DNA of 32,507 bases from Chromatiales bacterium. GTDB lineage: Bacteria > Pseudomonadota > Gammaproteobacteria > Steroidobacterales > Woeseiaceae. The notes below the pieces were generated by a model. The model saw only the letters and a program-made list of their open reading frames with translations. It made no database searches and was not told the origin of the DNA. Numbering within the stretch: position 1 is the first letter of the stretch; the number at the start of each line of letters is the position of its first letter. The stretch is from the NCBI GenBank assembly GCA_024679535.1, contig JAIBDF010000025.1, positions 1 through 32,507 of the forward strand, in the 5' to 3' direction. Made by a program: the position numbers and the translations under genes. Below are positions 1 through 8,340 of this stretch, piece after piece.

Positions 1-624
1 ATCGTATCGCTGATCTTCCTGCTGTTCCTGGTGCCCGGTATCGTCTACGGCATCGTCGCCGGCACAATGAAGAGTTCGAAGGACATGATCGAAGGCATGA
101 CGCACTCCATGCACGGCATGGCCTACTACCTCGTCATCATGTTCTTTATCGCACAGTTCGTTTACGCGTTCGGCCAGTCGAACCTCGGCGTATTGCTTGC
201 GCTCAAAGGCGCGGGCTTCCTGAAGTCGATGAACGCGTCGGCATCGGTGACGATCGTCGGTATCGTTTTTCTCACGGCGTTCGTTAACATTTTTGTTGGC
301 TCCGCAAGCGGCAAGTGGGGTTTGCTGGCACCGATCTTTGTGCCCATGCTCATGTCGCTCGGCATTTCGCCCGACCTGACGCAGGCGGCGTACCGTGTCG
401 GCGATTCAAGCACGAACATCATTACACCGCTGATGCCGTACTTCCCGCTGGTGGTTGTATATTGCCAGCGCTACGTGAAGAACACCGGCATTGGCACACT
501 GACGGCGATGATGCTGCCGTATTCGATGTGGTTCCTGCTGACCTGGACGATTTTCCTGCTGATCTACTTTGCGATTGGCATGCCGCTGGGCATCGGCGCG
601 AGCTACACGTACCCGGCAAGTTAG
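1..624 (+). CDS. AbgT family transporter, C-terminal part
   Basis: Partial gene entering from the left edge; the frame is open from base 1 and ends at TAG 622-624, giving the last 207 residues. The AbgT family (E. coli AbgT, Neisseria MtrF) are inner-membrane transporters of p-aminobenzoyl-glutamate or exporters of sulfonamide-type antimetabolites. The visible part carries the family hallmark: a GSASGKW stretch followed by LLAPIFVPM, then AAYRVGDSSTN and PLMPYF, then GIGTL and a final hydrophobic helix. Several membrane segments are evident. The next gene starts 9 bases downstream on the same strand, so the two may be co-transcribed. Substrate and transport direction cannot be judged from this fragment. 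Confidence 0.9.
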   Translation: MVSLIFLLFLVPGIVYGIVAGTMKSSKDMIEGMTHSMHGMAYYLVIMFFIAQFVYAFGQSNLGVLLALKGAGFLKSMNASASVTIVGIVFLTAFVNIFVGSASGKWGLLAPIFVPMLMSLGISPDLTQAAYRVGDSSTNIITPLMPYFPLVVVYCQRYVKNTGIGTLTAMMLPYSMWFLLTWTIFLLIYFAIGMPLGIGASYTYPAS

Positions 625-633
625 GGAATTCGC

Positions 634-3027
634 ATGCATGACTTCGAGAAACTGGGCGCCTTCTATCTTGGCAAGCGCTACGACATGGAGGCGCAGACGC
701 TCACGGATGAGCCGGTCCTGTACGACTCCAAGGACCTGACAACGCACGCAGCCATTATCGGCATGACGGGCTCGGGTAAGACCGGGCTTGGCATCGGCAT
801 TCTCGAAGAGGCGGCGCTCGATCACATACCGGTAATCGCGATCGACCCAAAGGGCGACATGGGGAACCTGTTGCTGACGTTCCCACAGCTCAAGCCCGAA
901 AACTTCCGGCCGTGGATCAATGAACGTACCGCGCTGGATAAGGGCCTAACACCGGACGAGTTCGCCGCGGCGCAGGCCGCCCTGTGGAAAAAGGGCCTGG
1001 GGGAGTGGGGCCAGACGGGCAAACGCATCGCGCAGCTGCGCAAAAACGCCGACCTTGCGATCTACACGCCCGGCAGCAACTCGGGGTTGCCGGTATCGGT
1101 GCTGCATTCCTTTGACGCCCCCGACCAGAGCCTCATTGACGATATCGATCTCTACCGCGAGCGGGTACAGGCGACGGCGACCAGTATCCTGACGCTGCTC
1201 GGCATGGACGTCGACCCGGCTTCGAGTCGCGAACATATCCTGATCTCGCGCCTGCTCGATAACGCGTGGAAGGAGGGGCGCAGCCTCGATGTCCCGGGAC
1301 TGATTGGCGAAATCCAGAACCCGCCTATTACCAAAGTCGGCGTCATGAATCTCGATTCGTTCTTTCCCGCGAAGGATCGATTCTCGCTGGCGATGGCTCT
1401 CAACAACCTGCTGGCCGCGCCGGGCTTTGAAGCCTGGATGACCGGCACACCGCTCAATGCGAAGAACCTCCTGTACACCGATGAAGGCAAGCCGCGCATC
1501 TCGGTGATGGCGATTTCGCACCTCGATGATGCGCAGCGCATGTTCTTCGTGTCGATGCTGCTTAACGAACTCATCGGCTGGATGCGGGCTCAGCCAGGCA
1601 CCTCCAGTTTGCGCGCCATCCTCTACATGGACGAGATCTTCGGCTACATGCCGCCCGTCGCAAACCCGCCGTCAAAAAAACTGTTTCTTACCTTGCTGAA
1701 GCAGGCGCGCGCCTACGGCGTCGGCCTCGTGCTCGCGACGCAGAACCCGGTCGATCTCGACTACAAGGGCCTGTCGAACACGGGTACGTGGTTCATCGGC
1801 CGGCTGCAGACCGAGCGCGACAAGGCGCGGGTCATGGAGGGCCTCGAGGGCGCAACCGCCGGCAACTTCGACAAGCAGGCCATGGAGCGCACGATCGCCG
1901 GACTCGGCAAGCGTCGCTTCCTGCTACACAACGTGCATGAAGACGCAGCGGTTGTGTTTGGAACGCGCTGGGTACTGTCGTACCTCGCCGGGCCGCTGAC
2001 GCGCGCTCACATTCGCACGCTCATGAAGACAGCAAAGAACAAGATCGCCGCGGTCGTGAAGGCCGCGTCGAAACCCAAGCGTAAGACTCAGGACGCGGCA
2101 CCCGCACTGCCGCCTTCTATTGACCAGTTCTACGTGCGTGGCAGCGGCGAGGAAATCGTCTACTACCCGCGACTCGTCGCCGGTGGCGACATTGTCTACA
2201 CGAGCGCCCGCTACAAAATTGAGGACGAACGCGAGCTGTTGCACACCGTTGAATTTGAGGATGGCCCGGTGGATATTGACTGGGATAACGCCGAACCACT
2301 GGACCTTTCGATTTCAGACCTGCGCGAAGATGGCGAAGCCGATGCCGGCTACGCCGAGTGCCCTGCCGCTGCCGGCAATCCGAAAGCCTATGGGGCGTGG
2401 AGCAAGGACTACAAGCGCTGGGTGCGGCAAAACGAGAACATTACGCTGTTTCGCAGCAAGCGTTTCAAGCTGACATCGTTGGCGTCCGAGAGCGAGGGCG
2501 ACTTCCGTGTACGGCTTCAGGATGTGGCTAGTGAAAACCGCGATGCGGCTATCGCGAAGATTCGCAAACGCTACGCGACCAAAGCCACGACGCTGGAAAA
2601 CCGCCTGATGCGAGCAGAGCAGGCAATCGCCGTGCAGCAAGAGCAGTCGACGAAAAAGAAACTCGACACAGCGATCTCATTTGGTACCGCAATTCTCGGT
2701 GCGGTGCTCGGCCGCAAGAAGCTCTCTACCAGCACCGCGACCAAGATGGGCTCAGCGGTGCGGACGGCCGGCAGTGCCCGCAAGGAGGCCGCCGATGTCG
2801 ATCGTGCCAGGCAAACCGCGAAAAAGGTAAGGGCCGACATGGCGGCGCTAAACAAGCGGCTCGAGAATGAGATTGTTGATCTGGATACGGCGTTTGATGC
2901 GCAGTCCGAACCGCTGGATGAAATCGTCGTGCGCGCCAAGAGTACCGATATCAACGTCGTGATCACCGGGCTGGTCTGGCTGCCTTACACGAAAGGTGAT
3001 TCGGGGCGGCTGCGCCCCGCCTGGTAG
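634..3027 (+). CDS. HerA/FtsK-type P-loop ATPase of unknown role
   Basis: A 797-residue soluble ATPase of the HerA/FtsK superfamily. Walker A is GMTGSGKT at residues 43-50, followed by IAIDPKGD, typical of this group. Walker B is LYMDE at about 330-334 and a sensor-like ATQNP lies at about 368-372. After the motor domain comes a lysine/alanine-rich linker, then a region with a DUF853-like flavour and, at about residues 640-760, long charged helices likely to form a coiled coil. There is no signal peptide or membrane helix. The family pumps or remodels DNA in several settings, but this subfamily has no assigned role that I know. It starts 9 bases after the AbgT gene with only a weak ribosome site (AGGGAA), and it ends 13 bases from the convergent Kazal gene. 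Confidence 0.8.
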   Translation: MHDFEKLGAFYLGKRYDMEAQTLTDEPVLYDSKDLTTHAAIIGMTGSGKTGLGIGILEEAALDHIPVIAIDPKGDMGNLLLTFPQLKPENFRPWINERTALDKGLTPDEFAAAQAALWKKGLGEWGQTGKRIAQLRKNADLAIYTPGSNSGLPVSVLHSFDAPDQSLIDDIDLYRERVQATATSILTLLGMDVDPASSREHILISRLLDNAWKEGRSLDVPGLIGEIQNPPITKVGVMNLDSFFPAKDRFSLAMALNNLLAAPGFEAWMTGTPLNAKNLLYTDEGKPRISVMAISHLDDAQRMFFVSMLLNELIGWMRAQPGTSSLRAILYMDEIFGYMPPVANPPSKKLFLTLLKQARAYGVGLVLATQNPVDLDYKGLSNTGTWFIGRLQTERDKARVMEGLEGATAGNFDKQAMERTIAGLGKRRFLLHNVHEDAAVVFGTRWVLSYLAGPLTRAHIRTLMKTAKNKIAAVVKAASKPKRKTQDAAPALPPSIDQFYVRGSGEEIVYYPRLVAGGDIVYTSARYKIEDERELLHTVEFEDGPVDIDWDNAEPLDLSISDLREDGEADAGYAECPAAAGNPKAYGAWSKDYKRWVRQNENITLFRSKRFKLTSLASESEGDFRVRLQDVASENRDAAIAKIRKRYATKATTLENRLMRAEQAIAVQQEQSTKKKLDTAISFGTAILGAVLGRKKLSTSTATKMGSAVRTAGSARKEAADVDRARQTAKKVRADMAALNKRLENEIVDLDTAFDAQSEPLDEIVVRAKSTDINVVITGLVWLPYTKGDSGRLRPAW
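3002..3019. terminator. GC-rich hairpin between convergent genes
   Basis: A perfect 7-bp inverted repeat, CGGGGCG and CGCCCCG with a GCTG loop, lies in the last codons of the ATPase gene and about 20 bases past the stop of the Kazal gene on the other strand. Neither side has a run of T, so it is not a canonical intrinsic terminator. It may still end or protect the 3' end of the minus-strand envelope operon. Confidence 0.35.
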
Positions 3028-3040
3028 GCTCAGCCTGTCG

Positions 3041-3904
3041 TCAGCCCCCGACGCAGGTTCCGGCGTAAGCCTTGGTGATACCTGCGTTGTCGAGCTGGCA
3101 TTCATTGTCGTAGGTCACGCCATCCATACCACAAACCGGCGAATACTCGTCGGGGCAGTTACTACCGAGGCTTTCACAAACACCGGCGTATTCAACGCGC
3201 ACGCCCCGACGCTCCGCATGACAGGCGTTGCTGTAGGTCAGGCTATCCGACCCACACACCGGCACGAACAAAACCGGGCAAGCGCGCACATTGCATGCGC
3301 CCTCGGTGAGGTTGCCGACGCCAGCCGCGTCCGCAAAGCATGCGTTCTCGTAGGTCGCGCCGTCGTCTGCACACACCGGGGCATAGACCCTGGGGCAATT
3401 ATCAAAGTCGCAGGTGCCCCTGCGTTGCACCGGCACTCGCTCGGCCGCGGCCTCACACCGATTGATAAAGGTGCGACCATTCATTCCGCACACCGGCTCG
3501 TACTCACTCGGGCAACCGTTCGGGGTACACGCGCCGAGCCCGGCAACCTCTATACTGGATTTTGCTGCGAAACACTCATTGATGTACGTGTTCCCATCCA
3601 CGCCACATATCGGATCGAAGGTCTCCGGACAGCCGGACTCTTGCTCGTCTTCGCAGCGGCCCTTACTTGCTACTTCGGCCCCGGCGGAACGAGCCACACA
3701 ATCGTTGCTGTAGGTCTGACCATCGGCGCCACACACCGGGTCGTACTGCTGTGTGCACGCCATCTCCTTGGCCTGCGCCAGGAGCACCGGCGTTGTGTCG
3801 GCAGGGAAGAGGGACTGCAGTTCGACGTCTCCCGCCAGCACCGGCATGCTTAGCGCCAGCAGCAGGGTGAGTAACAGGTCTCGAGCGCGATGCTGTGTAT
3901 TCAT
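3041..3904 (-). CDS. Secreted six-domain Kazal-type protease inhibitor
   Basis: A 287-residue protein with a signal peptide (residues 1-24, cleavage after VLA) and six tandem Kazal-like domains. The domains begin at cysteines 50, 92, 131, 170, 209 and 250, and each has exactly C-x7-C-x10-C-x14-C. The 24 cysteines are all used by this pattern. Conserved features include PVC/PIC and a Thr-Tyr/Phe-x-Asn turn before the third cysteine. Compared with ovomucoid-type domains, the C1-C5 disulfide pair is missing in all six. The residue at the presumed P1 position differs in every domain (Q, E, S, R, V, D). Kazal domains block serine proteases; periplasmic or extracellular defence against host, predator or own proteases is inferred. 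Last gene of the minus-strand envelope cluster, 31 bases after the methyltransferase stop. Confidence 0.9.
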   Translation of the reverse strand: MNTQHRARDLLLTLLLALSMPVLAGDVELQSLFPADTTPVLLAQAKEMACTQQYDPVCGADGQTYSNDCVARSAGAEVASKGRCEDEQESGCPETFDPICGVDGNTYINECFAAKSSIEVAGLGACTPNGCPSEYEPVCGMNGRTFINRCEAAAERVPVQRRGTCDFDNCPRVYAPVCADDGATYENACFADAAGVGNLTEGACNVRACPVLFVPVCGSDSLTYSNACHAERRGVRVEYAGVCESLGSNCPDEYSPVCGMDGVTYDNECQLDNAGITKAYAGTCVGG

Positions 3905-3935
3905 GTTCTCTTAGAGGAGGTATCCGTGGTGAGGT

Positions 3936-4547
3936 TCAACGTGCGGCACCCCAGTAATTGTAGCTTAGCGCCTTGATTCCGGGAATGTAGTCACGATTAT
4001 CGTCTTCGATCCGGAAACCGCCGTCCCGCAGCAGAGTAGGAATATTTCTGTTCATGTTGCAACCGCCCGCGACCCTCCGCCAGCCCGAGTTCATGCGATT
4101 CTGCCACTTGCGCACGGCCGCATCCGGCGCCTGCCCATGCTCGCAGAAAAACAGGTGTCCCGTTGGCTTGAGCACACGACGCATCCCCTGCAAAGCGGCA
4201 ACCGCGTCTGGAATGGTGCATAAGGTATAGGTAACGAGCACCGAATCGACAGCATTGTCGTCCAGCGGAATCTCTTCGCCCGGCAGGTCGATCAGCTCCA
4301 CATCCATACCAGACGCCGCCACATTGTCGGCCGCCGAGCGGCGCATGCCGGCCGACGGCTCCAGACCGAACACTTTCCTGACCTTGTCACGATCATAGTG
4401 GGCCAGGTTCAGGCCGCCGCCGAAACCGATTTCGAGCACGTCTCCATAGGCGCGCGGCACGACCTTCTCACGCTGTTTGCGGGTCGGCTTGCTGCCACAC
4501 GCAATATTAATCAGACGCGGCAGCACCCGATTCTCATAGAAGCTCAC
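3936..4547 (-). CDS. Class I SAM-dependent methyltransferase
   Basis: A 203-residue methyltransferase. Motif I is VLEIGFGGGLN at about residues 37-47, an acidic post-motif residue lies in FGLEPS, and LVTYTLCTIPD fits motif IV. The later RRVLKPTGHLFFCEHG stretch is typical of the UbiE/METTL7-like group that methylates small or lipid-like substrates. The substrate is unknown. It begins with GTG at 4547-4545, overlapping the deacetylase stop as GTGA, so translation is probably coupled. No signal peptide is visible, so it should act in the cytoplasm, unlike its envelope neighbours. Confidence 0.85.
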   Translation of the reverse strand: MSFYENRVLPRLINIACGSKPTRKQREKVVPRAYGDVLEIGFGGGLNLAHYDRDKVRKVFGLEPSAGMRRSAADNVAASGMDVELIDLPGEEIPLDDNAVDSVLVTYTLCTIPDAVAALQGMRRVLKPTGHLFFCEHGQAPDAAVRKWQNRMNSGWRRVAGGCNMNRNIPTLLRDGGFRIEDDNRDYIPGIKALSYNYWGAAR

Positions 4548-5269
4548 TTGACCAGCTCACTTACTTTGACGAGCTCAAAACCCTGCTCGGCGAGGCGTGG
4601 CAGTTCGCGCTCAAGGAGCTCCAGTGTCGCCGGGTAGGGATGACCTATGGCAACAACCTGCCCGCGCCGTTTAGCCAACACCTTCATGCGTTCAAATTCC
4701 CGCGCAACGGTTTCAGGCGAACGATCCGGATCGAGAAACACGTCGCGCCTGGTCGCATCGATACCCGCTTCGTTAGCGATTTGCAGGGCGACGCTCTCAT
4801 GATGCGTATAGCTGTCTATAAAGAAGAGGTGCTCGTGGTCGCTGATTTCTTCCATGAGCCACTGCATATGACCAGGGTGACGGGTCATAAGTGAGCCGCG
4901 ATGGCTGTTGATCCCGGCTGCATGAGGCACTGACTGCAGCGCTTCGTTGAATACATGGCTCAGGCGCTCACGACTCATATCGATGCCGATCTCTGAAGGT
5001 TCAGTCCGACCATCATCTGCATACGCCTGCAATGGCAGATGCAGCAAGATCTCCTTGCCATTGCCGTAGGCATGCTCGGCGAGCACGCGGGCGCGCGGCG
5101 CGCCCGGCAGAAATGAAAAGGTGACCGCGCCAGGAAGCTCAATGGCACGCTTGCCATTAGCCAGGTGGTAACCGAGGTCATCGATGATTATCGCAACGCG
5201 CGGCGTGTCCGCCGGTGCTGCACCGGAAAAAATTAACAGTAGCGTTGCTAGCAGGCCCGGCCGGTACAC
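4544..5269 (-). CDS. yibQ: Divergent polysaccharide deacetylase (YibQ-like)
   Basis: A 241-residue periplasmic protein. The frame is open back to an ATG at 5329, but I choose GTG at 5269-5267. It lies one base after the ctpA stop and starts a clean signal peptide ending SGAAPA, whereas the longer version would add an unlikely arginine-rich head overlapping ctpA. The mature protein opens with VAIIIDDLGY, the signature of this family, followed by LPLQAY, INSHRGS, FFIDS and AIGHPYPATL motifs. These correspond to the NodB-like barrel; the usual deacetylase metal site is divergent, so catalysis is uncertain. YibQ sits next to envC in E. coli, which supports a role in peptidoglycan or envelope maintenance. 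Overlaps the methyltransferase by 4 bases. Confidence 0.87.
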   Translation of the reverse strand: MYRPGLLATLLLIFSGAAPADTPRVAIIIDDLGYHLANGKRAIELPGAVTFSFLPGAPRARVLAEHAYGNGKEILLHLPLQAYADDGRTEPSEIGIDMSRERLSHVFNEALQSVPHAAGINSHRGSLMTRHPGHMQWLMEEISDHEHLFFIDSYTHHESVALQIANEAGIDATRRDVFLDPDRSPETVAREFERMKVLAKRRGQVVAIGHPYPATLELLERELPRLAEQGFELVKVSELVK

Positions 5270-5270
5270 G

Positions 5271-6491
5271 TCACTTCGCGTTGCTGTGCATGATCGGACG
5301 CGTCTGGATATGCTCGATGGCCTCGGCAAGCTGCAGATCCGATTCGCGATCGAGCAGGCCGGACAGACTCAGGTCCGGAAACCCTGGTGTGTCGCTGACA
5401 AACACATCCGGTGTGATGCCGACTGCGTGAATAGAATCGCCTGACGGCGTGTAGTAACGCGACGTCGTCAGCTTGATGGCTCTGCCCTTGGTCAGCGGCA
5501 CCACGGTCTGGACCAGCCCCTTGCCAAAAGTCTCGGTACCCACGATGAGTGCGCGGCTGTGGTCCTGCAAAGCTCCCGCGACAATCTCGGACGCCGATGC
5601 GGACCCTTTGTTGACAATCACCACCATGGCCGCGCCATCAAGGATATCGCCGCGATGGGCGGAGCGCGTGAAGCGCGAGTCCGCCGAACGACCATCTGCT
5701 GAAACGATGATGCCGGAATTAAGGAACAGGTCCGACACCTCCACGGCTGAATCGAGAACGCCACCGGGGTTGTTGCGCAGGTCCAGCACCAGGCCCTGCA
5801 ACAGGCCCTCGTTTGCATCCTGCAGATCATCGATGGCGCGGGTAAGCTCGCGAGCCGTATTCTCGTTGAACTGGCTCACGCGTATGTAGCCGAACGACGG
5901 CGCCAGGAAATCTTTGTGTACGCTCGCCATGCGAATGATCTGTCGGCGCATTTCGTGTGCAATAACTTCGTCGTCGCGCAACACACTGATTTTCACGATC
6001 GAACCGGCGTGGCCCCGCAGCCGCCCAATGGTCTCCTGCAGCTTGTCGCGTTCGACAGCAACACCATCTACCGCAATGATCTGGTCGCCGCTGCGAATAC
6101 CCGAGTGCGCAGCCGGGGAGCCAGCGATTGGGGTGATGACCATGACGTCGCCATCAACTTCGTCTACCTCAATGCCGATGCCCGTGTAGCTGCCGGTGGT
6201 GCTGATGCGAATGTCGCGATACTCCGCGGCATCGAGATACTGGGAGTGCGCATCAAGATCACTGACCATGCCGCGGATTGCGCTTTCAAGCAGCTCGGCG
6301 TCGTCGATGGGTTCAACGTAGTCGCGTTTGACCCGTTCAAGCACCTCCGCAAACAAGCGTGCCTGATCCCAGGCCAGCTCGTCTTTGTCCGGCGCCCGGC
6401 CGTTGCCGATCAGGCCGCCGCCGACTGACAGGCTGAAGCCCAGGACCAAACCGATCACAACAACCAAAACTGCACGAACTTTCAATGACAT
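5271..6491 (-). CDS. ctpA: Carboxy-terminal processing protease (S41)
   Basis: A 406-residue periplasmic protease with an N-terminal membrane anchor or signal (residues 5-27), a PDZ domain (about 97-170, with GSYTGIGIEV and SGIRSGDQIIAVDG), and an S41 catalytic core. By comparison with E. coli Tsp, the catalytic dyad is Ser299 in the SASASE segment and Lys324 in TFGKGLVQ, with Asp310 conserved between them. The RNNPGG motif at 239-244 is also present. Such proteases trim periplasmic substrates, including peptidoglycan hydrolases. It lies between envC and yibQ, an order I recall from Pseudomonas, which suits regulation of cell-wall hydrolysis. The stop at 5273-5271 is separated by one base from the next start. 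Confidence 0.93.
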   Translation of the reverse strand: MSLKVRAVLVVVIGLVLGFSLSVGGGLIGNGRAPDKDELAWDQARLFAEVLERVKRDYVEPIDDAELLESAIRGMVSDLDAHSQYLDAAEYRDIRISTTGSYTGIGIEVDEVDGDVMVITPIAGSPAAHSGIRSGDQIIAVDGVAVERDKLQETIGRLRGHAGSIVKISVLRDDEVIAHEMRRQIIRMASVHKDFLAPSFGYIRVSQFNENTARELTRAIDDLQDANEGLLQGLVLDLRNNPGGVLDSAVEVSDLFLNSGIIVSADGRSADSRFTRSAHRGDILDGAAMVVIVNKGSASASEIVAGALQDHSRALIVGTETFGKGLVQTVVPLTKGRAIKLTTSRYYTPSGDSIHAVGITPDVFVSDTPGFPDLSLSGLLDRESDLQLAEAIEHIQTRPIMHSNAK

Positions 6492-6554
6492 ACGAGCACC
6501 CAGATTTCGATCATCGACCTTAGCACAGCAACGGGCAATAATGTGCCCACGCGG

Positions 6555-7715
6555 TCAAGATCCCGGCTGCTTCGTGACCCAGCGCCGCGGGTTCTCCGGC
6601 TTCGTGCCGCGACGCAGCTCGAAGTACAGGCCGGCTTCAGACTGGCCGCCACTATCTCCGACCGTGGCAATGACATCCCCGGGGGCCACCCAGTCGCCTG
6701 TGTTCTTGAGGATCGTCTCGTTGTAACCGTACAGCGTCATATAGCCTTCTCCATGATCGACGATGACCAAAAGGCCCATGCCCGCCAGCCAGTCGGCGAA
6801 CGCGACTCGTCCATGATAGACGGCACGCACCTCGCGTCCTCGCGGGGCGCCCAGAACGACCCCGTTCCACTTGATGCTGCCCCCAACGCGCGGCTGGCCA
6901 AATTCGTGCAGCAATCGTCCCGCCACCGGCCAGGTCAACTTGCCCCTATGTTCGCTGAAGGGCTGCTCGGAGGTAATCGGGTAGTCGGACAGGATGCTGG
7001 TCAGTTCGGCAATCAGGCGTGTCAGGTCCTTTTCCTGCGCCGCAAGACGATCAACTTCCTCGCCTTCGCTGGCAATCCTTTTGCGCAGGGACGCAAGCAG
7101 TGTTTTGCGATTCTCCTGCGAGTTATGCAAACGACCGAGTTCGTCATAGCGGGCACGGGCGAGTGCCGTCAGCCGCGCTTCCTCTGCGGCAATCTGTGCG
7201 CGCAGCGCGTCCAGCCTGCGAATCTGTGCCACGACGGCTTCGATGTTCTCGGCGCGGTAATCGTTGAGATAACGGTAGTACGCCATGAGTCGGCCGAGCG
7301 TTGCCGGGTCGCGCTGGTTGAGCAGCAGCTTGATCTTCTCCTGGCTGCCGCTCATATACGCCGCGCGAACCTGTGCAGCGAGCGCCTCTGACTCTGTGTC
7401 CAGGTGCGCCTCGCGGCCCGCCAGCTCCCGATCCAGCTTCTCTTTCTTGTTAGCCGTGTAGGTTTGATCGCGTTCGATATCGGCGATACGCATGCGCTGT
7501 TCGGAAATGGCTATATCGAGCTTCTGCAGTTCGCCGGTCAGGCGATCCCGCTCCTCGGCGGCAGCGTCCATGCTCTGTTTGAGCTCGGAAATGCGCTCAC
7601 GGACATCTTCGAGCTCCTGCTCCTTGACTTTGGTGAGCTCACCATCGGAATTCTGCGCCGTCGCGGTCGCTGCGAGGCCAAGCAGCAGCAGGGTTGTGAG
7701 TGTTCTGGACAGCAT
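6555..7715 (-). CDS. envC: Murein hydrolase activator EnvC
   Basis: A 386-residue periplasmic activator of the N-acetylmuramyl-L-alanine amidases used in daughter-cell separation. I start at ATG 7715-7713, which gives a signal peptide ending ATATAQ; the longer frame to 7850 has no such head. Residues about 25-245 are long charged heptad-like helices, the coiled coil that docks to FtsEX in homologues. The C-terminus is a LytM-like domain that lacks the zinc ligands: the usual first His/Asp pair is replaced in SIKWNGVVLG and the final HxH by LYFE. It therefore activates rather than cuts, as in E. coli EnvC. It opens the minus-strand operon and is divergent from yibN across 106 bases. Confidence 0.93.
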   Translation of the reverse strand: MLSRTLTTLLLLGLAATATAQNSDGELTKVKEQELEDVRERISELKQSMDAAAEERDRLTGELQKLDIAISEQRMRIADIERDQTYTANKKEKLDRELAGREAHLDTESEALAAQVRAAYMSGSQEKIKLLLNQRDPATLGRLMAYYRYLNDYRAENIEAVVAQIRRLDALRAQIAAEEARLTALARARYDELGRLHNSQENRKTLLASLRKRIASEGEEVDRLAAQEKDLTRLIAELTSILSDYPITSEQPFSEHRGKLTWPVAGRLLHEFGQPRVGGSIKWNGVVLGAPRGREVRAVYHGRVAFADWLAGMGLLVIVDHGEGYMTLYGYNETILKNTGDWVAPGDVIATVGDSGGQSEAGLYFELRRGTKPENPRRWVTKQPGS

Positions 7716-7763
7716 CGGCGCCGAGTGTAGCGTTTCGAGACTATTCACTCTCCCCCAAACGGG

Positions 7764-7769
7764 TATAAT
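7764..7769 (+). promoter_or_regulatory. Candidate -10 box for yibN-secB-gpsA
   Basis: A perfect TATAAT lies 52 bases before the yibN ATG in the 106-bp gap between divergent envC and yibN. No convincing -35 is visible at 16-18 bases upstream, so promoter strength is uncertain. It is the best sigma-70 candidate in this gap. Confidence 0.45.
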
Positions 7770-7821
7770 CCCGCCCTTTGGCATCTTCGAGGCGCACACT
7801 CCGCGCCGAAACTGTTGATTC

Positions 7822-8298
7822 ATGGACAAAATTCTCGAATTCGCGGGCAACCACCCGTTGCTGGTGCTGGCATTAGTCGTTAGCTTTTTGGTTGCGATCT
7901 TCTACGAGTTGCGCCGCAAGGCCAGCGGGACGATTAATATAGAGGCCATCGACGCCGTCAAACTGATCAATAACGGTGCTGTTGTTGTCGATCTTCGCAG
8001 CGCAGACGCTTATGGCCGTGGCCACATCGTGTCGGCACGCAGCGTGCCGCATGATGAACTGGAAGCCAAAACCTCGTCGCTGGCGCAAGAGAAAACCACG
8101 CCCATCGTTGCCGTCTGTGACAATGGCATCTCGTCCACGCGCTCGGTCAACCTGCTGCGCAAGCAGGGCTTCGAGAGCGTATACGGCCTTAAGGGCGGCA
8201 TGAATGGCTGGACGCAGGCGGGCCTTCCCGTGGTGACGGGCAAGAAGACCAAGAGCAAGAGCAAGAGCAAGTCAGGTAAGAGCAAGAAGCGGAGCTAG
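7822..8298 (+). CDS. yibN: Membrane-anchored rhodanese (YibN-like)
   Basis: A 158-residue protein: one N-terminal membrane helix (about residues 12-29), then a single rhodanese domain (about 38-140) with the active-site loop starting at Cys99 (CDNGISS), then a lysine/serine tail made of KS repeats. Rhodanese domains carry persulfide sulfur; the physiological acceptor of YibN is not settled. The topology puts the domain and basic tail on the cytoplasmic side. It is first in a yibN-secB-gpsA set. In E. coli and Pseudomonas a glutaredoxin gene (grxC) normally separates yibN from secB; here only 42 bases remain between them. Confidence 0.9.
   Translation: MDKILEFAGNHPLLVLALVVSFLVAIFYELRRKASGTINIEAIDAVKLINNGAVVVDLRSADAYGRGHIVSARSVPHDELEAKTSSLAQEKTTPIVAVCDNGISSTRSVNLLRKQGFESVYGLKGGMNGWTQAGLPVVTGKKTKSKSKSKSGKSKKRS
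8251..8268 (+). repeat. AAGAGC hexamer tandem repeat in yibN
   Basis: Three perfect copies of AAGAGC in a row, flanked by degenerate copies, encode the Lys-Ser tail of the rhodanese. The unit length is a multiple of three, so slippage would change tail length without breaking the frame. Confidence 0.6.
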
Positions 8299-8340
8299 GC
8301 ACCGCTCGTATTTATTGTATTTAAGAGAACAGGAACCAAC

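Noticed and set aside
2996-3853. 285-codon open frame on the plus strand
   Set aside because: It is antisense to the Kazal gene, whose regular cysteine pattern and signal peptide are unmistakable. The plus-strand translation has no domain or signal.
5270-5329. ATG 5329 as the start of the yibQ-like gene
   Set aside because: It would add an arginine-rich head overlapping ctpA by 59 bases and bury the signal peptide; GTG 5269 fits better.
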